Positions 26,686 to 38,145 of a stretch of 64,000 nt of DNA are shown one piece after another (position 1 is the first letter of the stretch; every line of letters starts with the position of its first letter). Below the pieces are notes generated by a model. It had not been told where the DNA came from and did no database searches. It was given only the letters and a program-made list of their open reading frames with translations. The position numbers were made by a program, and so were the translations under genes. Source of the stretch: Paraburkholderia phenoliruptrix (GTDB lineage: Bacteria; Pseudomonadota; Gammaproteobacteria; Burkholderiales; Burkholderiaceae); the NCBI RefSeq assembly GCF_019511605.1, contig NZ_JAEUAV010000031.1, positions 24,036 through 88,035 on the forward strand. Direction: 5' to 3'.

Positions 26686-27639
26686 ATGCGGGCAACTCTT
26701 TCACTCGTGGCAGAAACGTCATCCAGCCTGCTTTCGGGCTCACTTCTGAACCTGCTGCCAGGACATCTGGCGGCCGGTTCAGGTCAGGCATTCGGCAGCC
26801 TGCCCGCCGTTTTGCAGTTTGCGTTTGCGATCGTCTTCGGCCTCGCGATCGGCAGCTTCCTGAATGTAGTCGTGCACCGTGTGCCGATCATGCTCGAACG
26901 CGCATGGCGGCTCGAAGTGAGTGAGGCGACCGACGAGCCTCTGGAAGAAGACGGCTTGCCGGCCCGCTACAACCTGTGGGTGCCGCGTAGTGCATGCCCT
27001 CACTGCGGGCACGTGCTGCGGGCGTGGGAGAACGTGCCCCTGCTGAGTTACCTGTTCCTGCGCGGGCGTTGCTCCGCGTGCAAGGCGCACGTGAGCCTGC
27101 GTTATCCGCTGCTCGAGGCCGGCAGCGCGGCGCTCGCCGCGGCCGCATTGGCGCTGTTCGGCCCGACGCTGCCTGCGCTCGCGGCGTTTGGTCTGTGCGC
27201 GGCATTGCTCGCGATGAGCGCGATCGACATCGACACGCATCTGCTGCCCGACTCCATGACGCTGCCGCTGCTGTGGGCCGGCATCATCGTCAATTTCAAC
27301 GGCATGTTTGCGAGCCTCCACGACGCGGTGCTCGGCGCTATCTTCGGGTATCTGGTGCTATGGGCCGTGCACTGGCTGTTCCGGCTGGTGCGAGGTATCG
27401 ACGGCATGGGTTACGGCGACTTCAAGCTGCTCGCAGCGCTGGGCGCGTGGCTTGGCTGGGCGGCGCTTCCTCAGATCGTGCTCGTCGCCGCGGTCGCCGG
27501 CGCCGTCGTGGGCCTTGCGGCAACGTGGCGCGGCCGCATGCGCTTCGAAGAGCCGCTGCCCTTCGGACCATTTCTCGCCGCGGGCGGTGGGCTCACCCTC
27601 TTTCTCGGCACACCGCTTTACCGGGCTCTAGGAGGCTGA
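26686..27639 (+). CDS. pilD: Prepilin leader peptidase / N-methyltransferase
   Basis: A 317-residue aspartic membrane protease that cleaves and methylates type IV prepilins and pseudopilins. The N-terminal domain has GSFLNVVVHRVP and the zinc-binding cysteines C104, C107, C129 and C132. Catalytic aspartates lie in SAIDIDTHLLPD (~179-189) and in MGYGDFK (D245). It has about eight hydrophobic segments. It lies 27 bp after pilC and 3 bp before coaE, a classic pilD-coaE arrangement. Confidence 0.94.
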   Translation: MRATLSLVAETSSSLLSGSLLNLLPGHLAAGSGQAFGSLPAVLQFAFAIVFGLAIGSFLNVVVHRVPIMLERAWRLEVSEATDEPLEEDGLPARYNLWVPRSACPHCGHVLRAWENVPLLSYLFLRGRCSACKAHVSLRYPLLEAGSAALAAAALALFGPTLPALAAFGLCAALLAMSAIDIDTHLLPDSMTLPLLWAGIIVNFNGMFASLHDAVLGAIFGYLVLWAVHWLFRLVRGIDGMGYGDFKLLAALGAWLGWAALPQIVLVAAVAGAVVGLAATWRGRMRFEEPLPFGPFLAAGGGLTLFLGTPLYRALGG

Positions 27640-27642
27640 AGC

Positions 27643-28245
27643 ATGTTCGTCGTCGGATTGACTGGCGGAATCGGCAGCGGCAAATCGACCGTGGCGGACC
27701 TGTTCGCGGCGCACGGTGTGCCCATCGTCGACACTGACGTGATCGCGCATCGCGTGACTGCGCCGCACGGTATCGCGATGCCGCAGATCGCCGCCGAGTT
27801 CGGCAACGCGTTCGTCGCGGCCGACGGCTCGCTCGACCGTGCGCGCATGCGGGCACTCGTCTTTAGCGACGACGCCGCGCGCAAGCGCCTCGAGAACATC
27901 ACGCATCCGCTGATTCGCGCGGAAACCGAGCGCGAGCAACGCGAGGCCAAGGGACCGTACGTGATCGTCGTGGTGCCGCTGCTCGTGGAGTCGGGCAACT
28001 GGAAAAACCGTGTGAACCGCGTGCTCGCCGTGGATTGCAGCGTGGAGACGCAGATCTCCCGCGTGATGAGCCGCAATGGCTTTAGCCGCGAGCAGGTGCT
28101 TGCAATCATCGCGCGCCAGGCGACCCGCGAAGCACGCCTTGCCGCCGCAGACGACGTGATCGTGAACGACAACACGCCGCTGGCCACACTTGCGGCACGA
28201 GTGGACGCGCAGCATCTCGCGTACCTGGGGTTAGCGGTGGCGTAG
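27643..28245 (+). CDS. coaE: Dephospho-CoA kinase
   Basis: A 200-residue P-loop kinase for the last step of CoA synthesis, phosphorylating the 3'-hydroxyl of dephospho-CoA. The P-loop is GLTGGIGSGKST at ~5-16, followed by VDTDVIAH. The lid region contains RQATREARLAAADDVI. A good ribosome-binding site (AGGAGG) lies within the end of pilD. Normal length. Confidence 0.96.
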   Translation: MFVVGLTGGIGSGKSTVADLFAAHGVPIVDTDVIAHRVTAPHGIAMPQIAAEFGNAFVAADGSLDRARMRALVFSDDAARKRLENITHPLIRAETEREQREAKGPYVIVVVPLLVESGNWKNRVNRVLAVDCSVETQISRVMSRNGFSREQVLAIIARQATREARLAAADDVIVNDNTPLATLAARVDAQHLAYLGLAVA

Positions 28246-28575
28246 TTGGCGTGGTCGCCGCAGTTGCGGAAGCCGCGACAACCAGCCCACCGCCCATCAC
28301 CTCACAGTCCGCATCCACCCACGGCCGCACCGGCGCAGAGCTGCAAAATTCTGCCGCCACATTGGCCAACCAGAAAAGCTGGCGCGTCCGGTAGTCCGCT
28401 TGGCGCGAATTGTTGAACTTCGGCACTTTCCGCATGCCGAAGCTGCAGAAAACAGCCGGAAACACGCGGAAAAGTTTGCTTGAGCACGCGCAAAACGCGC
28501 GTGATTGCTAGGGTAGTCCCACGGCATTAGAATGTCCTGCATTCCCGTCACCGACCACGCCCGAGGCGAGCCCGC
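28246..28575. other. coaE-zapD intergenic region with hairpins
   Basis: 330 bp with no convincing frame. It holds a perfect 8-bp hairpin (cttcggca / tgccgaag, 28418-28442), a smaller cacgcg/cgcgtg hairpin near 28480-28500, and the zapD promoter (28505-28533). The first hairpin may lie in the coaE 3' untranslated region. Confidence 0.5.
28505..28533 (+). promoter_or_regulatory. Candidate sigma70 promoter of zapD
   Basis: TTGCTA (28505-28510), 17-bp spacer, TAGAAT (28528-28533), 42 bp before the zapD start codon. Confidence 0.6.
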
Positions 28576-29331
28576 TTGATCCTTTACGAGTACCCCTTCA
28601 ACGAGCGAATCCGGACGCTATTGCGCCTCGAAGATCTGTTCGAGCGCTTCACGTTCTTTCTGACGCAGGAAGACGCCAGGGAACACCACGTCGCACTGAC
28701 CACGCTGTTCGAGATCTCCGAGGTAGCGGGTCGCGCGGATCTCAAGTCGGATCTGATGAAGGAACTCGAGCGGCAGCGGCAAACGCTGGCGCCGTTTCGC
28801 GGCAATCCCGGAATCGAGCAGAACGCGCTCGAGGCCGTGCTCGGTGAAATCGAGCAGACCCTGGCGGGGCTCTCGCAAATGCAGGGGAAAACCGGGCAGC
28901 ATCTTGCAGAGAACGAATGGCTTGCCAGCATCCGCAGCCGGGCAATCATCCCGGGCGGTACCTGCAAGTTCGACCTGCCGTCCTACTACGCGTGGCAACA
29001 GCTTCATCCCGACCAACGCCGGCAGGACATCGCCAAATGGGTCACCCCACTTCTGCCGCTGCGCGACGCCGCCACCATCGTGCTGCGGCTTGCACGCGAG
29101 TCCGGTCAGGCGTCCAAGGTCATGGCTATGGCGGGCAGCTATCAGCAAATGCTGTCGGGCCGCTCATACCAATTGATGCAGGTGCGCGTCGCCCCCGAGT
29201 TGCGCGTAATTCCCGAGGCCAGCGCCAATAAATACATGCTGTGGGTGCGCTTCACGGTGCAGGACGGTGATCTGCGTCCGCGTGCAGTAGATGTGGACGT
29301 GCCCTTTCAGCTCACACTCTGCAGCCTGTAA
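28576..29331 (+). CDS. zapD: Cell division protein ZapD
   Basis: A 251-residue all-helical/beta protein (DUF1342, formerly YacF) that bundles FtsZ filaments in the Z ring. The start MILYEYPFNERIRTLLRLED is the family signature, as are QREDARE-like and LPSYYAWQQLHPDQRR blocks. The start codon is TTG at 28576. It sits between coaE and yacG as in E. coli. Its target FtsZ is encoded 9 kb away in this window. Confidence 0.95.
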   Translation: MILYEYPFNERIRTLLRLEDLFERFTFFLTQEDAREHHVALTTLFEISEVAGRADLKSDLMKELERQRQTLAPFRGNPGIEQNALEAVLGEIEQTLAGLSQMQGKTGQHLAENEWLASIRSRAIIPGGTCKFDLPSYYAWQQLHPDQRRQDIAKWVTPLLPLRDAATIVLRLARESGQASKVMAMAGSYQQMLSGRSYQLMQVRVAPELRVIPEASANKYMLWVRFTVQDGDLRPRAVDVDVPFQLTLCSL

Positions 29332-29458
29332 GTTGGCTCCGTAGCACCGTCAGACAGATTCGAATCGAGCAGGCGGTCTCGCTCGCCCGCGCCTTTGAAG
29401 CGGCGAGAAATGCCCTTATATTCGATACTTGTTCCATTTGCACTGACTGCCTGCCCGT

Positions 29459-29656
29459 ATGCCAACCGTCGTCAAATGCCCTACTTGCGGAAAGGACGTC
29501 CGCTGGACGCCCGAAAGCAGGTTTCGCCCTTTTTGCTCCGAGCGCTGCAAACAGATCGATCTTGGCGCCTGGGCCGCCGAGAAGTACAAGATCGGCGGAA
29601 CCGACCAGGAAGCGCCGTCGGACGAGACGCCAGGCGGGGACTACAACCCGCACTGA
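29459..29656 (+). CDS. yacG: DNA gyrase inhibitor YacG
   Basis: A 65-residue zinc-finger protein. The four zinc ligands are Cys7, Cys10, Cys26 and Cys30 (KCPTCGK ... FCSERCKQIDLG). E. coli YacG binds the GyrB C-terminal domain and inhibits gyrase DNA binding. The C-terminal ~25 residues are acidic and variable. It follows zapD by 127 bp and converges with mutT. Confidence 0.95.
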   Translation: MPTVVKCPTCGKDVRWTPESRFRPFCSERCKQIDLGAWAAEKYKIGGTDQEAPSDETPGGDYNPH

Positions 29657-29789
29657 CCGACACGCCGCACAGTTAGCGCCCGCGGCTGCCTTGTGGCGCG
29701 CGACAACCGGCGCCCGCCGTGTGTCGCGGAGCGCGTAACGAGACCGCACACGCCCGCAGCGCACACCACGCACCGCGCTTGAGCGCCAC

Positions 29790-30215
29790 CTATTCCGTGT
29801 GCTCCGCCGCGAGCCATTCCAGCACGGGAATGGTGGCCGGCAGCAGCGGCGAAACCTCCGCCGGCAACGCCTGCCAGACGAACGCCTGACCTTCGCGGCC
29901 GTGCGGCTCGCCGGTCCACTGCGTCACCTTGCAGAAAAAGAGCCGCACATAGGCGTGCGGATAATCGTGTTCGAGCGTATGCCATAAGTTGCACGCCTTG
30001 ACGTCGATACCGAGCTCCTCGTGCAACTCGCGTGCGAGCGCCGCCTCGACGGTTTCCCCCGCTTCCAGCTTGCCACCTGGGAATTCCCAGTAGCCTTCGT
30101 ACGGCTTGCCTGCCGGACGCTGCGCCAACAGATAGCGCCCATCCGGCTGCACGAGCACGCCGACAGCGACCTCCGTGACGGGGCGGCCGGCCGCATTCTT
30201 CTGGGCGTCGCTCAT
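29790..30215 (-). CDS. mutT: MutT-type Nudix hydrolase (8-oxo-dGTP diphosphatase)
   Basis: A 141-residue Nudix protein. The Nudix box is GGKLEAGETVEAALARELHE plus ELGI, complete for GX5EX7REUXEEXGU. It sanitises the nucleotide pool by hydrolysing 8-oxo-dGTP, preventing A:C-type transversions; in E. coli mutT likewise lies near secA. The start MSDAQKN is set by a 4-bp ATGA overlap with the upstream DUF815 gene; longer open sequence to 30413 is a shadow. Confidence 0.87.
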   Translation of the reverse strand: MSDAQKNAAGRPVTEVAVGVLVQPDGRYLLAQRPAGKPYEGYWEFPGGKLEAGETVEAALARELHEELGIDVKACNLWHTLEHDYPHAYVRLFFCKVTQWTGEPHGREGQAFVWQALPAEVSPLLPATIPVLEWLAAEHTE

Positions 30216-31081
30216 GACTGCGATTTCCGGCCGGACCAGTCGCGTGCAAACTGCCATGCGACACGCCCCGAACGTGAGCCGCGCTCGAGCGCCCACACCA
30301 GCGCGTCGCCGCGGGCCGCTTCGACTTCCGCGTCGTTGCAGCCAAAATGCCGCAACCAGTGCGCAATGATCGACAGGTAGTCGTCCTGCTTGAAGGGGTA
30401 AAAGCTGACCCACAAGCCGAAACGTTCTGACAGCGAGATCTTTTCTTCGACAAGCTCGCCGGGGTGGATCTCACCATCGGACGTGTGCTTGTAAGTCTCG
30501 TTGTCGCTCATGTACTCGGGCAGCAAATGGCGGCGGTTCGACGTCGCGTATATCAGCACGTTGTCCGACTGGGCGGCGACCGAACCGTCGAGCGCGACCT
30601 TGAGCGCCTTGTAGCCCGACTCGCCGTCTTCGAACGAAAGGTCGTCACAAAACACCACGAAGCGTTCCGGCCGCTGCGCGATCAGTTCGACAATGTCGCC
30701 GAGATCGTGCAGATCGTCCTTGTCCACTTCGATGAGACGCAGGCCGTCTTTGGCGTACGCGTTCAGACAGGCCTTGATCAGCGACGACTTGCCGGTGCCG
30801 CGCGCGCCCGTCAACAGCACGTTGTTGGCCGGCAGCTTGTGCACGAACTGGCGCGTGTTCTGCTCGATCAGCGCTTTCTGACGATCGATGTTTTGCAGAT
30901 CGTCCAGCGTGATCGTCGAAATGGCCGGCACCGCTTGCAGATAGCCGCGCCCCTGGCGCTTGCGCCAGCGGAAAGCGACCGCCGCCGACCAGTCGATCTC
31001 AGGCGCGGCGGGCGGCAGCATGGCTTCCAGGCGCACGAGCACAGCTTCGGCCCGTGTCAGAAACTGTTCGAGTTTGTCCAT
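30212..31081 (-). CDS. DUF815-family P-loop ATPase
   Basis: A 289-residue AAA-like ATPase with Walker A GARGTGKSS at 92-100, Walker B FVVFCDDLSFE near 150 and a sensor-like YATSNRRHLLPEY. The C-terminal lid is helical. This family (PF05673) is widespread next to mutT and argJ in beta-proteobacteria, but its function is not established. It overlaps mutT by ATGA and follows argJ by 38 bp, so the three are probably co-transcribed. Confidence 0.88.
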   Translation of the reverse strand: MDKLEQFLTRAEAVLVRLEAMLPPAAPEIDWSAAVAFRWRKRQGRGYLQAVPAISTITLDDLQNIDRQKALIEQNTRQFVHKLPANNVLLTGARGTGKSSLIKACLNAYAKDGLRLIEVDKDDLHDLGDIVELIAQRPERFVVFCDDLSFEDGESGYKALKVALDGSVAAQSDNVLIYATSNRRHLLPEYMSDNETYKHTSDGEIHPGELVEEKISLSERFGLWVSFYPFKQDDYLSIIAHWLRHFGCNDAEVEAARGDALVWALERGSRSGRVAWQFARDWSGRKSQS

Positions 31082-31119
31082 GACAATGAATGAGCGGCGA
31101 GCGCCGCGTAATGAACCGG

Positions 31120-32361
31120 TTACGAGCGGTAGTCGGCGTTGATGCTCACGTAGTCGTGCGACAGATCGCAAGTCCAGATCGTGGCTTGCGCATCGCCGCG
31201 GCCGAGCACGACGCGAATGCCGATCTCGCTCTTCTTCATGACGCGCTGACCGTCTTCCTCACGGTATGCCGGGTTGCGGCCACCGGCTGTGGCAACTAGC
31301 ACGTCGTCCAGATACAGATCGATCTTGCCGACGTCGAGATCGTCGATGCCGGCATAGCCGATGGCGGCCAGAATGCGGCCAAGGTTCGGGTCCGATGCAT
31401 AGAACGCCGTCTTCACGAGCGGCGAATGGCCGATCGCATACGCAATCTGGCGACATTCGCCGACGCTCGAACCGCCTTCCACATGAACCGTCATGAACTT
31501 GGTCGCGCCTTCGCCGTCGCGCACGATCAGTTGCGCAAGCGTCTGCGCGACTTCGGTCACCGCATCGCGCAACGCAGCGTAAGCGGGCGAGTCGGTGGAG
31601 GTGATCGCCGGCAGGCTGGATTTGCCCGACGCAATCAGGATGAACGAATCGTTGGTGGAGGTATCGCCGTCGATCGTAATGCAGTTGAACGAACGGTCCG
31701 CCACGTGTTTGACGAGCGCGTCGAGCACCGGCTGCGCAACGGCGGCGTCGAACGCGAGAAAGCCGAGCATGGTCGCCATGTTCGGCTTGATCATGCCGGC
31801 ACCCTTGCTGATGCCGGTCAGCGTGACGGTATGCCCTTCAATCGTGACCTGGCGCGAGGTTGCCTTCGGCAGCGTGTCGGTGGTCATGATTGCCTGCGCG
31901 GCGTCGTACCAGTTCGCTTCCTTGCGGTTGGCCAACGCGGCGGGCAAGCCCGCCTTCAGACGGTCGACCGGCAGCGGCTCGAGAATCACACCCGTCGAAA
32001 ACGGCAGCACCTGTTCGGGGGCGATGTCGGCGAGCCGCGCGAGTTCCGCGCAGGTCTCGCGTGCATGTGCGAGGCCCGGCTCGCCGGTGCCCGCATTTGC
32101 GTTGCCAGTGTTGATCACGAGCGCCCGAATCGGCTTGCCGCCGGCGCGCACGCGCTGCAGATTCTCGCGGCAGACGGTGACCGGCGCCGCGCAGAAGCGA
32201 TTTTGCGTGAACACGCCACCTACCGTCGCGCCTTCGTCGACGGAAATGACGAGCACGTCCTTGCGGTTCGGCTTGCGGATGTTCGCCTCTGCCCAACCGA
32301 GCGTGACGCCGGCGACGGGATGCAGTTGAGCGGGATCGATCGAAGGGAAATTGACAGCCAT
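31120..32361 (-). CDS. argJ: Glutamate N-acetyltransferase / amino-acid acetyltransferase
   Basis: A 413-residue ornithine acetyltransferase of the cyclic arginine pathway; it moves the acetyl group from N-acetylornithine to glutamate and, in bifunctional forms, uses acetyl-CoA. It is made as a precursor that cleaves itself before the nucleophile Thr197 in GMIKPNMATML. Whether it is bifunctional cannot be read from the sequence. It lies downstream of secA with a hairpin between them. Confidence 0.95.
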   Translation of the reverse strand: MAVNFPSIDPAQLHPVAGVTLGWAEANIRKPNRKDVLVISVDEGATVGGVFTQNRFCAAPVTVCRENLQRVRAGGKPIRALVINTGNANAGTGEPGLAHARETCAELARLADIAPEQVLPFSTGVILEPLPVDRLKAGLPAALANRKEANWYDAAQAIMTTDTLPKATSRQVTIEGHTVTLTGISKGAGMIKPNMATMLGFLAFDAAVAQPVLDALVKHVADRSFNCITIDGDTSTNDSFILIASGKSSLPAITSTDSPAYAALRDAVTEVAQTLAQLIVRDGEGATKFMTVHVEGGSSVGECRQIAYAIGHSPLVKTAFYASDPNLGRILAAIGYAGIDDLDVGKIDLYLDDVLVATAGGRNPAYREEDGQRVMKKSEIGIRVVLGRGDAQATIWTCDLSHDYVSINADYRS

Positions 32362-32491
32362 GGTCGCGACCTGTCGAAGAAATGCCGGCGGGCGCCGGCA
32401 TTGAGGGAAACGGAACTGGTGGCTCGGTCAGGAAGCCGTGCCACCGCGCAATCAACAACACAACACGGTGCGAAAGAGCTGCTGTAAAGCG

Positions 32492-32519
32492 AGGCGGCGC
32501 GCCTCGAAGCGCGCCGCCT
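32492..32519 (-). terminator. GC hairpin after secA
   Basis: 11-bp perfect stem (aggcggcgcgc / gcgcgccgcct), 6-base loop, 7 bp past the secA stop, followed on the minus strand by cgctttac, only a short T run. A weak or Rho-assisted terminator. Confidence 0.6.
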
Positions 32520-32525
32520 TCGACA

Positions 32526-35336
<2,811 letters not shown>

Positions 35337-35626
35337 CGGATCGGTGTCTGCGTCGCGGCTTCGGCTGGTTGGCGGGCATGCGGTTCCCGCATGCGCGCTC
35401 CGGGGTCAGAAGGGCCTCGGCGGCTTAGTCCAAGAGTGAATTCGAATCGGGGATTTTAGCACGCGCCCCCGCCCACGCCTGTGTCGACGGCGCGACGCGC
35501 GGCGGGCACCGAAGCCCGCCGCGCCGCGCTTTGACGGTGCGACAACGTGCGGCGCTCGCCGCACCTTGCACGGTACAATCGCGGCGTATCTTCACATGTG
35601 GTGCGCCCACGCCGCTACTCTCGAAC

Positions 35627-36112
35627 ATGAGCCGTTCTCCCTCGTTTTCAAGGCCGCCGCCCAAGCAGTTCAACGTGCGCCGGCCGCAGCCGGTCGTCGA
35701 GGTGCTCAACCGCACCGACGCGTTTGCCGCGCTGCGCGCGGGCGTCGAGCAGATCGCCGCGCTCGAGAAGGACTTGCGCGACCTGCTGCCCGACTATCTG
35801 GCGACGAGCGTGGAACCCGGTTTCATCAAGGAAGGCGTGCTGGCGCTCTTTGCCGCGCACAATGCCCTCGCGGCGCGCCTGCGGCATCTGGAGCCGCGGC
35901 TGCTGGCGGATCTGCAACAGCGCGGCTGGCCGGTGAATGCACTGCGCATCCGGGTCCGCCCGCAGCCCGCCAGACAACCGCCGCCCGAAAAACAGGCGCG
36001 CATGACGCCTGCCGGGGCCGACGCGTTGCACGCGCTCAGCGAATCTCTGGCGCCCTCGCCTTTGCGCGAAGCGCTGGCCAGAATGGCGGCGCGGCATCGG
36101 AAAAATCGCTGA
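35627..36112 (+). CDS. dciA: DciA-type helicase loader (DUF721)
   Basis: A 161-residue DUF721 protein. DciA is the ancestral loader of the replicative helicase DnaB in bacteria that lack phage-derived DnaC/DnaI. The conserved domain is residues ~20-115, including LNRTDAFAALRAGVEQIAAL and the ALFAAHNALAARLRHLEPRL stretch; the tail is basic and disordered. The start MSRSPSFSRPPPKQF at 35627 is chosen over upstream frame because no other ATG fits the domain. It sits between secA and lpxC, where DUF721 genes often lie, and ends at a long palindromic terminator. Confidence 0.85.
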   Translation: MSRSPSFSRPPPKQFNVRRPQPVVEVLNRTDAFAALRAGVEQIAALEKDLRDLLPDYLATSVEPGFIKEGVLALFAAHNALAARLRHLEPRLLADLQQRGWPVNALRIRVRPQPARQPPPEKQARMTPAGADALHALSESLAPSPLREALARMAARHRKNR

Positions 36113-36116
36113 ACAA

Positions 36117-36150
36117 AAAAATAAGCGGCTCATATGAGCCGCTTATTTTT
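36117..36150. terminator. Zero-loop palindromic bidirectional terminator
   Basis: A perfect 34-bp palindrome, arms aaaataagcggctcat plus one base each side, with no unpaired centre, between converging dciA and lpxC. A and T ends serve both strands. As RNA it would need a 4-base loop. Confidence 0.9.
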
Positions 36151-36196
36151 CATGCACCCGCTTCGGAAATTTCACCCACCACGCGATGCCAGTTCC

Positions 36197-37114
36197 TTAC
36201 CCAAAAGCCGTCTGCGTCTCATACGCAAAGCCTCGCGGGGCCTTTTGCGTGTCTTCGAACGTAACGATCTCGTAGGAATCTTCATGCGCGAGCAGTTCGC
36301 GCAGCAGCGCATTGTTCAGGCCGTGGCCCGACTTGTATGCGTTGTACGAAGCCAGCAGCGGATGCCCGACCACATACAGGTCGCCAATGGCGTCCAGCAT
36401 CTTGTGCTTCACGAACTCGTCGTCGTAGCGCAGTCCGTCGTTGTTCAGGATGCGGTATTCGTCGAGCACGATCGCGTTGTCCATGCTGCCGCCGCGCGCA
36501 AGACCCAGCTCCCGCATCATCTCGACTTCATGCGCGAAGCCGAACGTGCGGGCGCGCGCGATTTCGCGCACGTACGACGTGTTGGCGAAATCCACTTCCA
36601 GCGCCTGGCCGGTTTTGTCGACCGCCGGGTGACGGAAATCGATCGTGAACTTGAGCTTGAAACCGAAATACGGGTCGAGCCGGGCGAACTTGTCGCCGTC
36701 GCGAATCTCAACCGGCCTGGTGACCTTGATGAACTTCTTTGCCGCGTTCTGTTCTTCGATTCCCGCTGATTGAATCAGAAACACGAACGAGCTGGCGCTG
36801 CCGTCCATGATGGGAATTTCTTCGGCAGTGACGTCGACATACAGATTGTCGATGCCAAGACCGGCGCAGGCGGACATCAAATGCTCGATGGTCGAAACGC
36901 GCGCGCCGTCTTTCTGCAACACTGAAGCAAGACGCGTATCGCCAATCGCCATGGCCGACGCAGGAATGTCCACGGGCGTGGGCAAATCCACGCGCGAGAA
37001 CACGATGCCCGTATCCGGCGCTGCCGGCCGGAGCGTCAGGTTGACTTTACGGCCGGAGTGCAAACCGATGCCGACTGTCTTGACGATTGATTTGATAGTG
37101 CGCTGCTTCAACAT
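36197..37114 (-). CDS. lpxC: UDP-3-O-acyl-N-acetylglucosamine deacetylase
   Basis: A 305-residue zinc deacetylase, the committed step of lipid A synthesis. Zinc ligands are His78 (STIEHLMSA), His237 and Asp241 (KHKMLDAIGDL); the catalytic His264 is in SGHGLNN. The length is the family norm, so the start at 37114 is preferred over an upstream open frame. A consensus TATAAT lies on the minus strand at 37176-37171, 57 bp upstream, and a small hairpin (cgattg / caatcg) lies in the leader. FtsH-mediated degradation is the usual control of this enzyme. Confidence 0.97.
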   Translation of the reverse strand: MLKQRTIKSIVKTVGIGLHSGRKVNLTLRPAAPDTGIVFSRVDLPTPVDIPASAMAIGDTRLASVLQKDGARVSTIEHLMSACAGLGIDNLYVDVTAEEIPIMDGSASSFVFLIQSAGIEEQNAAKKFIKVTRPVEIRDGDKFARLDPYFGFKLKFTIDFRHPAVDKTGQALEVDFANTSYVREIARARTFGFAHEVEMMRELGLARGGSMDNAIVLDEYRILNNDGLRYDDEFVKHKMLDAIGDLYVVGHPLLASYNAYKSGHGLNNALLRELLAHEDSYEIVTFEDTQKAPRGFAYETQTAFG

Positions 37115-37408
37115 GGTGATCTTGTTTTCGATTGAAAATCCCAATCGGGACTTTTTGTTCCATAGCACGAATTATACTCCATAACCCTAAGGAGCGTCTT
37201 CGCGCGGAACGTATCAATCTGTTTCGCTGCGTTACCCGCGTTTTTCAACGGGCGCCCGTGAGGGAAAGCGTGACGGGCCGGCGTCCGGAACGGAGGCGTT
37301 TCCGGTCGTCGGCCCGCGTAACGGCCTGTCACAAAGCGTCGTTTCCGCCGTTGCCGTTGCGCCACACGATGAACCGCGTGCGAGGCGAAGGCGCTGACGC
37401 TTACATAA

Positions 37409-37912
37409 CTAGCTCAACGTCGCGAGGATACTCCCTGCATCGCTCACTTCGAATTTGCCGGCAGCCTCGACATTCAACGTCTTGACCACGCCGTCGTCGA
37501 CAACCATTGCGTAGCGCTGGGAACGGATTCCCATGCCGCGCGCCGACAGATCCTGCTCGAGACCGAGCGCTCGTGTGAAAGCCGCACTTCCGTCCGCCAT
37601 CATGCGCACCTTGCCCGAGGCGTGCAGATCGCGTCCCCACGCGCCCATTACGAACGCGTCGTTCACGGACACGCACCAGATTTCGTCGACACCGGCCGCG
37701 CGCAACTGCTCGGCGTGTTCGATATAACCCGGCACATGTTTGGCCGAACAGGTCGGCGTGAAAGCGCCTGGCAATCCGAAGATCACCACGCGCTTACCCG
37801 CCGTCTGCTCGCGCACGTCGAAGCTGTTAGGCCCGATCGTGCAGCCCGCGCGGTCGTCTTCGACATACTCGAAGAGCGTTGCGTCGGGCAGCTTGTCACC
37901 AGCTTGAATCAT
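37409..37912 (-). CDS. Prx5-type peroxiredoxin
   Basis: A 167-residue peroxiredoxin of the Prx5/AhpE-like group. The peroxidatic cysteine is Cys55 in PGAFTPTCSAKHVPGY; other cysteines are Cys24 and Cys80. It reduces alkyl hydroperoxides with thioredoxin or glutathione/glutaredoxin. It lies between lpxC and ftsZ on the same strand, a position common in Burkholderiales. The 5' and 3' gaps (233 and 294 bp) suggest its own transcript. Confidence 0.92.
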   Translation of the reverse strand: MIQAGDKLPDATLFEYVEDDRAGCTIGPNSFDVREQTAGKRVVIFGLPGAFTPTCSAKHVPGYIEHAEQLRAAGVDEIWCVSVNDAFVMGAWGRDLHASGKVRMMADGSAAFTRALGLEQDLSARGMGIRSQRYAMVVDDGVVKTLNVEAAGKFEVSDAGSILATLS

Positions 37913-38145
37913 GCTCAGTCCTTTGCGTCGATGCGAAGCATCGTTCGCACGTCATCGTGTCGCAGTGAGTCGGCGACAGTCGCCCAATCCGCTTCGCGAT
38001 TCCGAAGAGGGCACTTGTCCTTGCCGCGAATCCCACGATACGCGGCTTGTTTGCCGTTCACCCGCCACGCTCGGGCATTCGTCCGCCAACGCCGTCAAGC
38101 CAGGAATGCCCCGGCGGCGCGGCAGCGAAAGCCTGCCCCGTGCGC

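Noticed and set aside
28106..28465. Minus-strand frame between coaE and zapD
   Set aside because: Overlaps coaE, no codon bias or ribosome-binding site.
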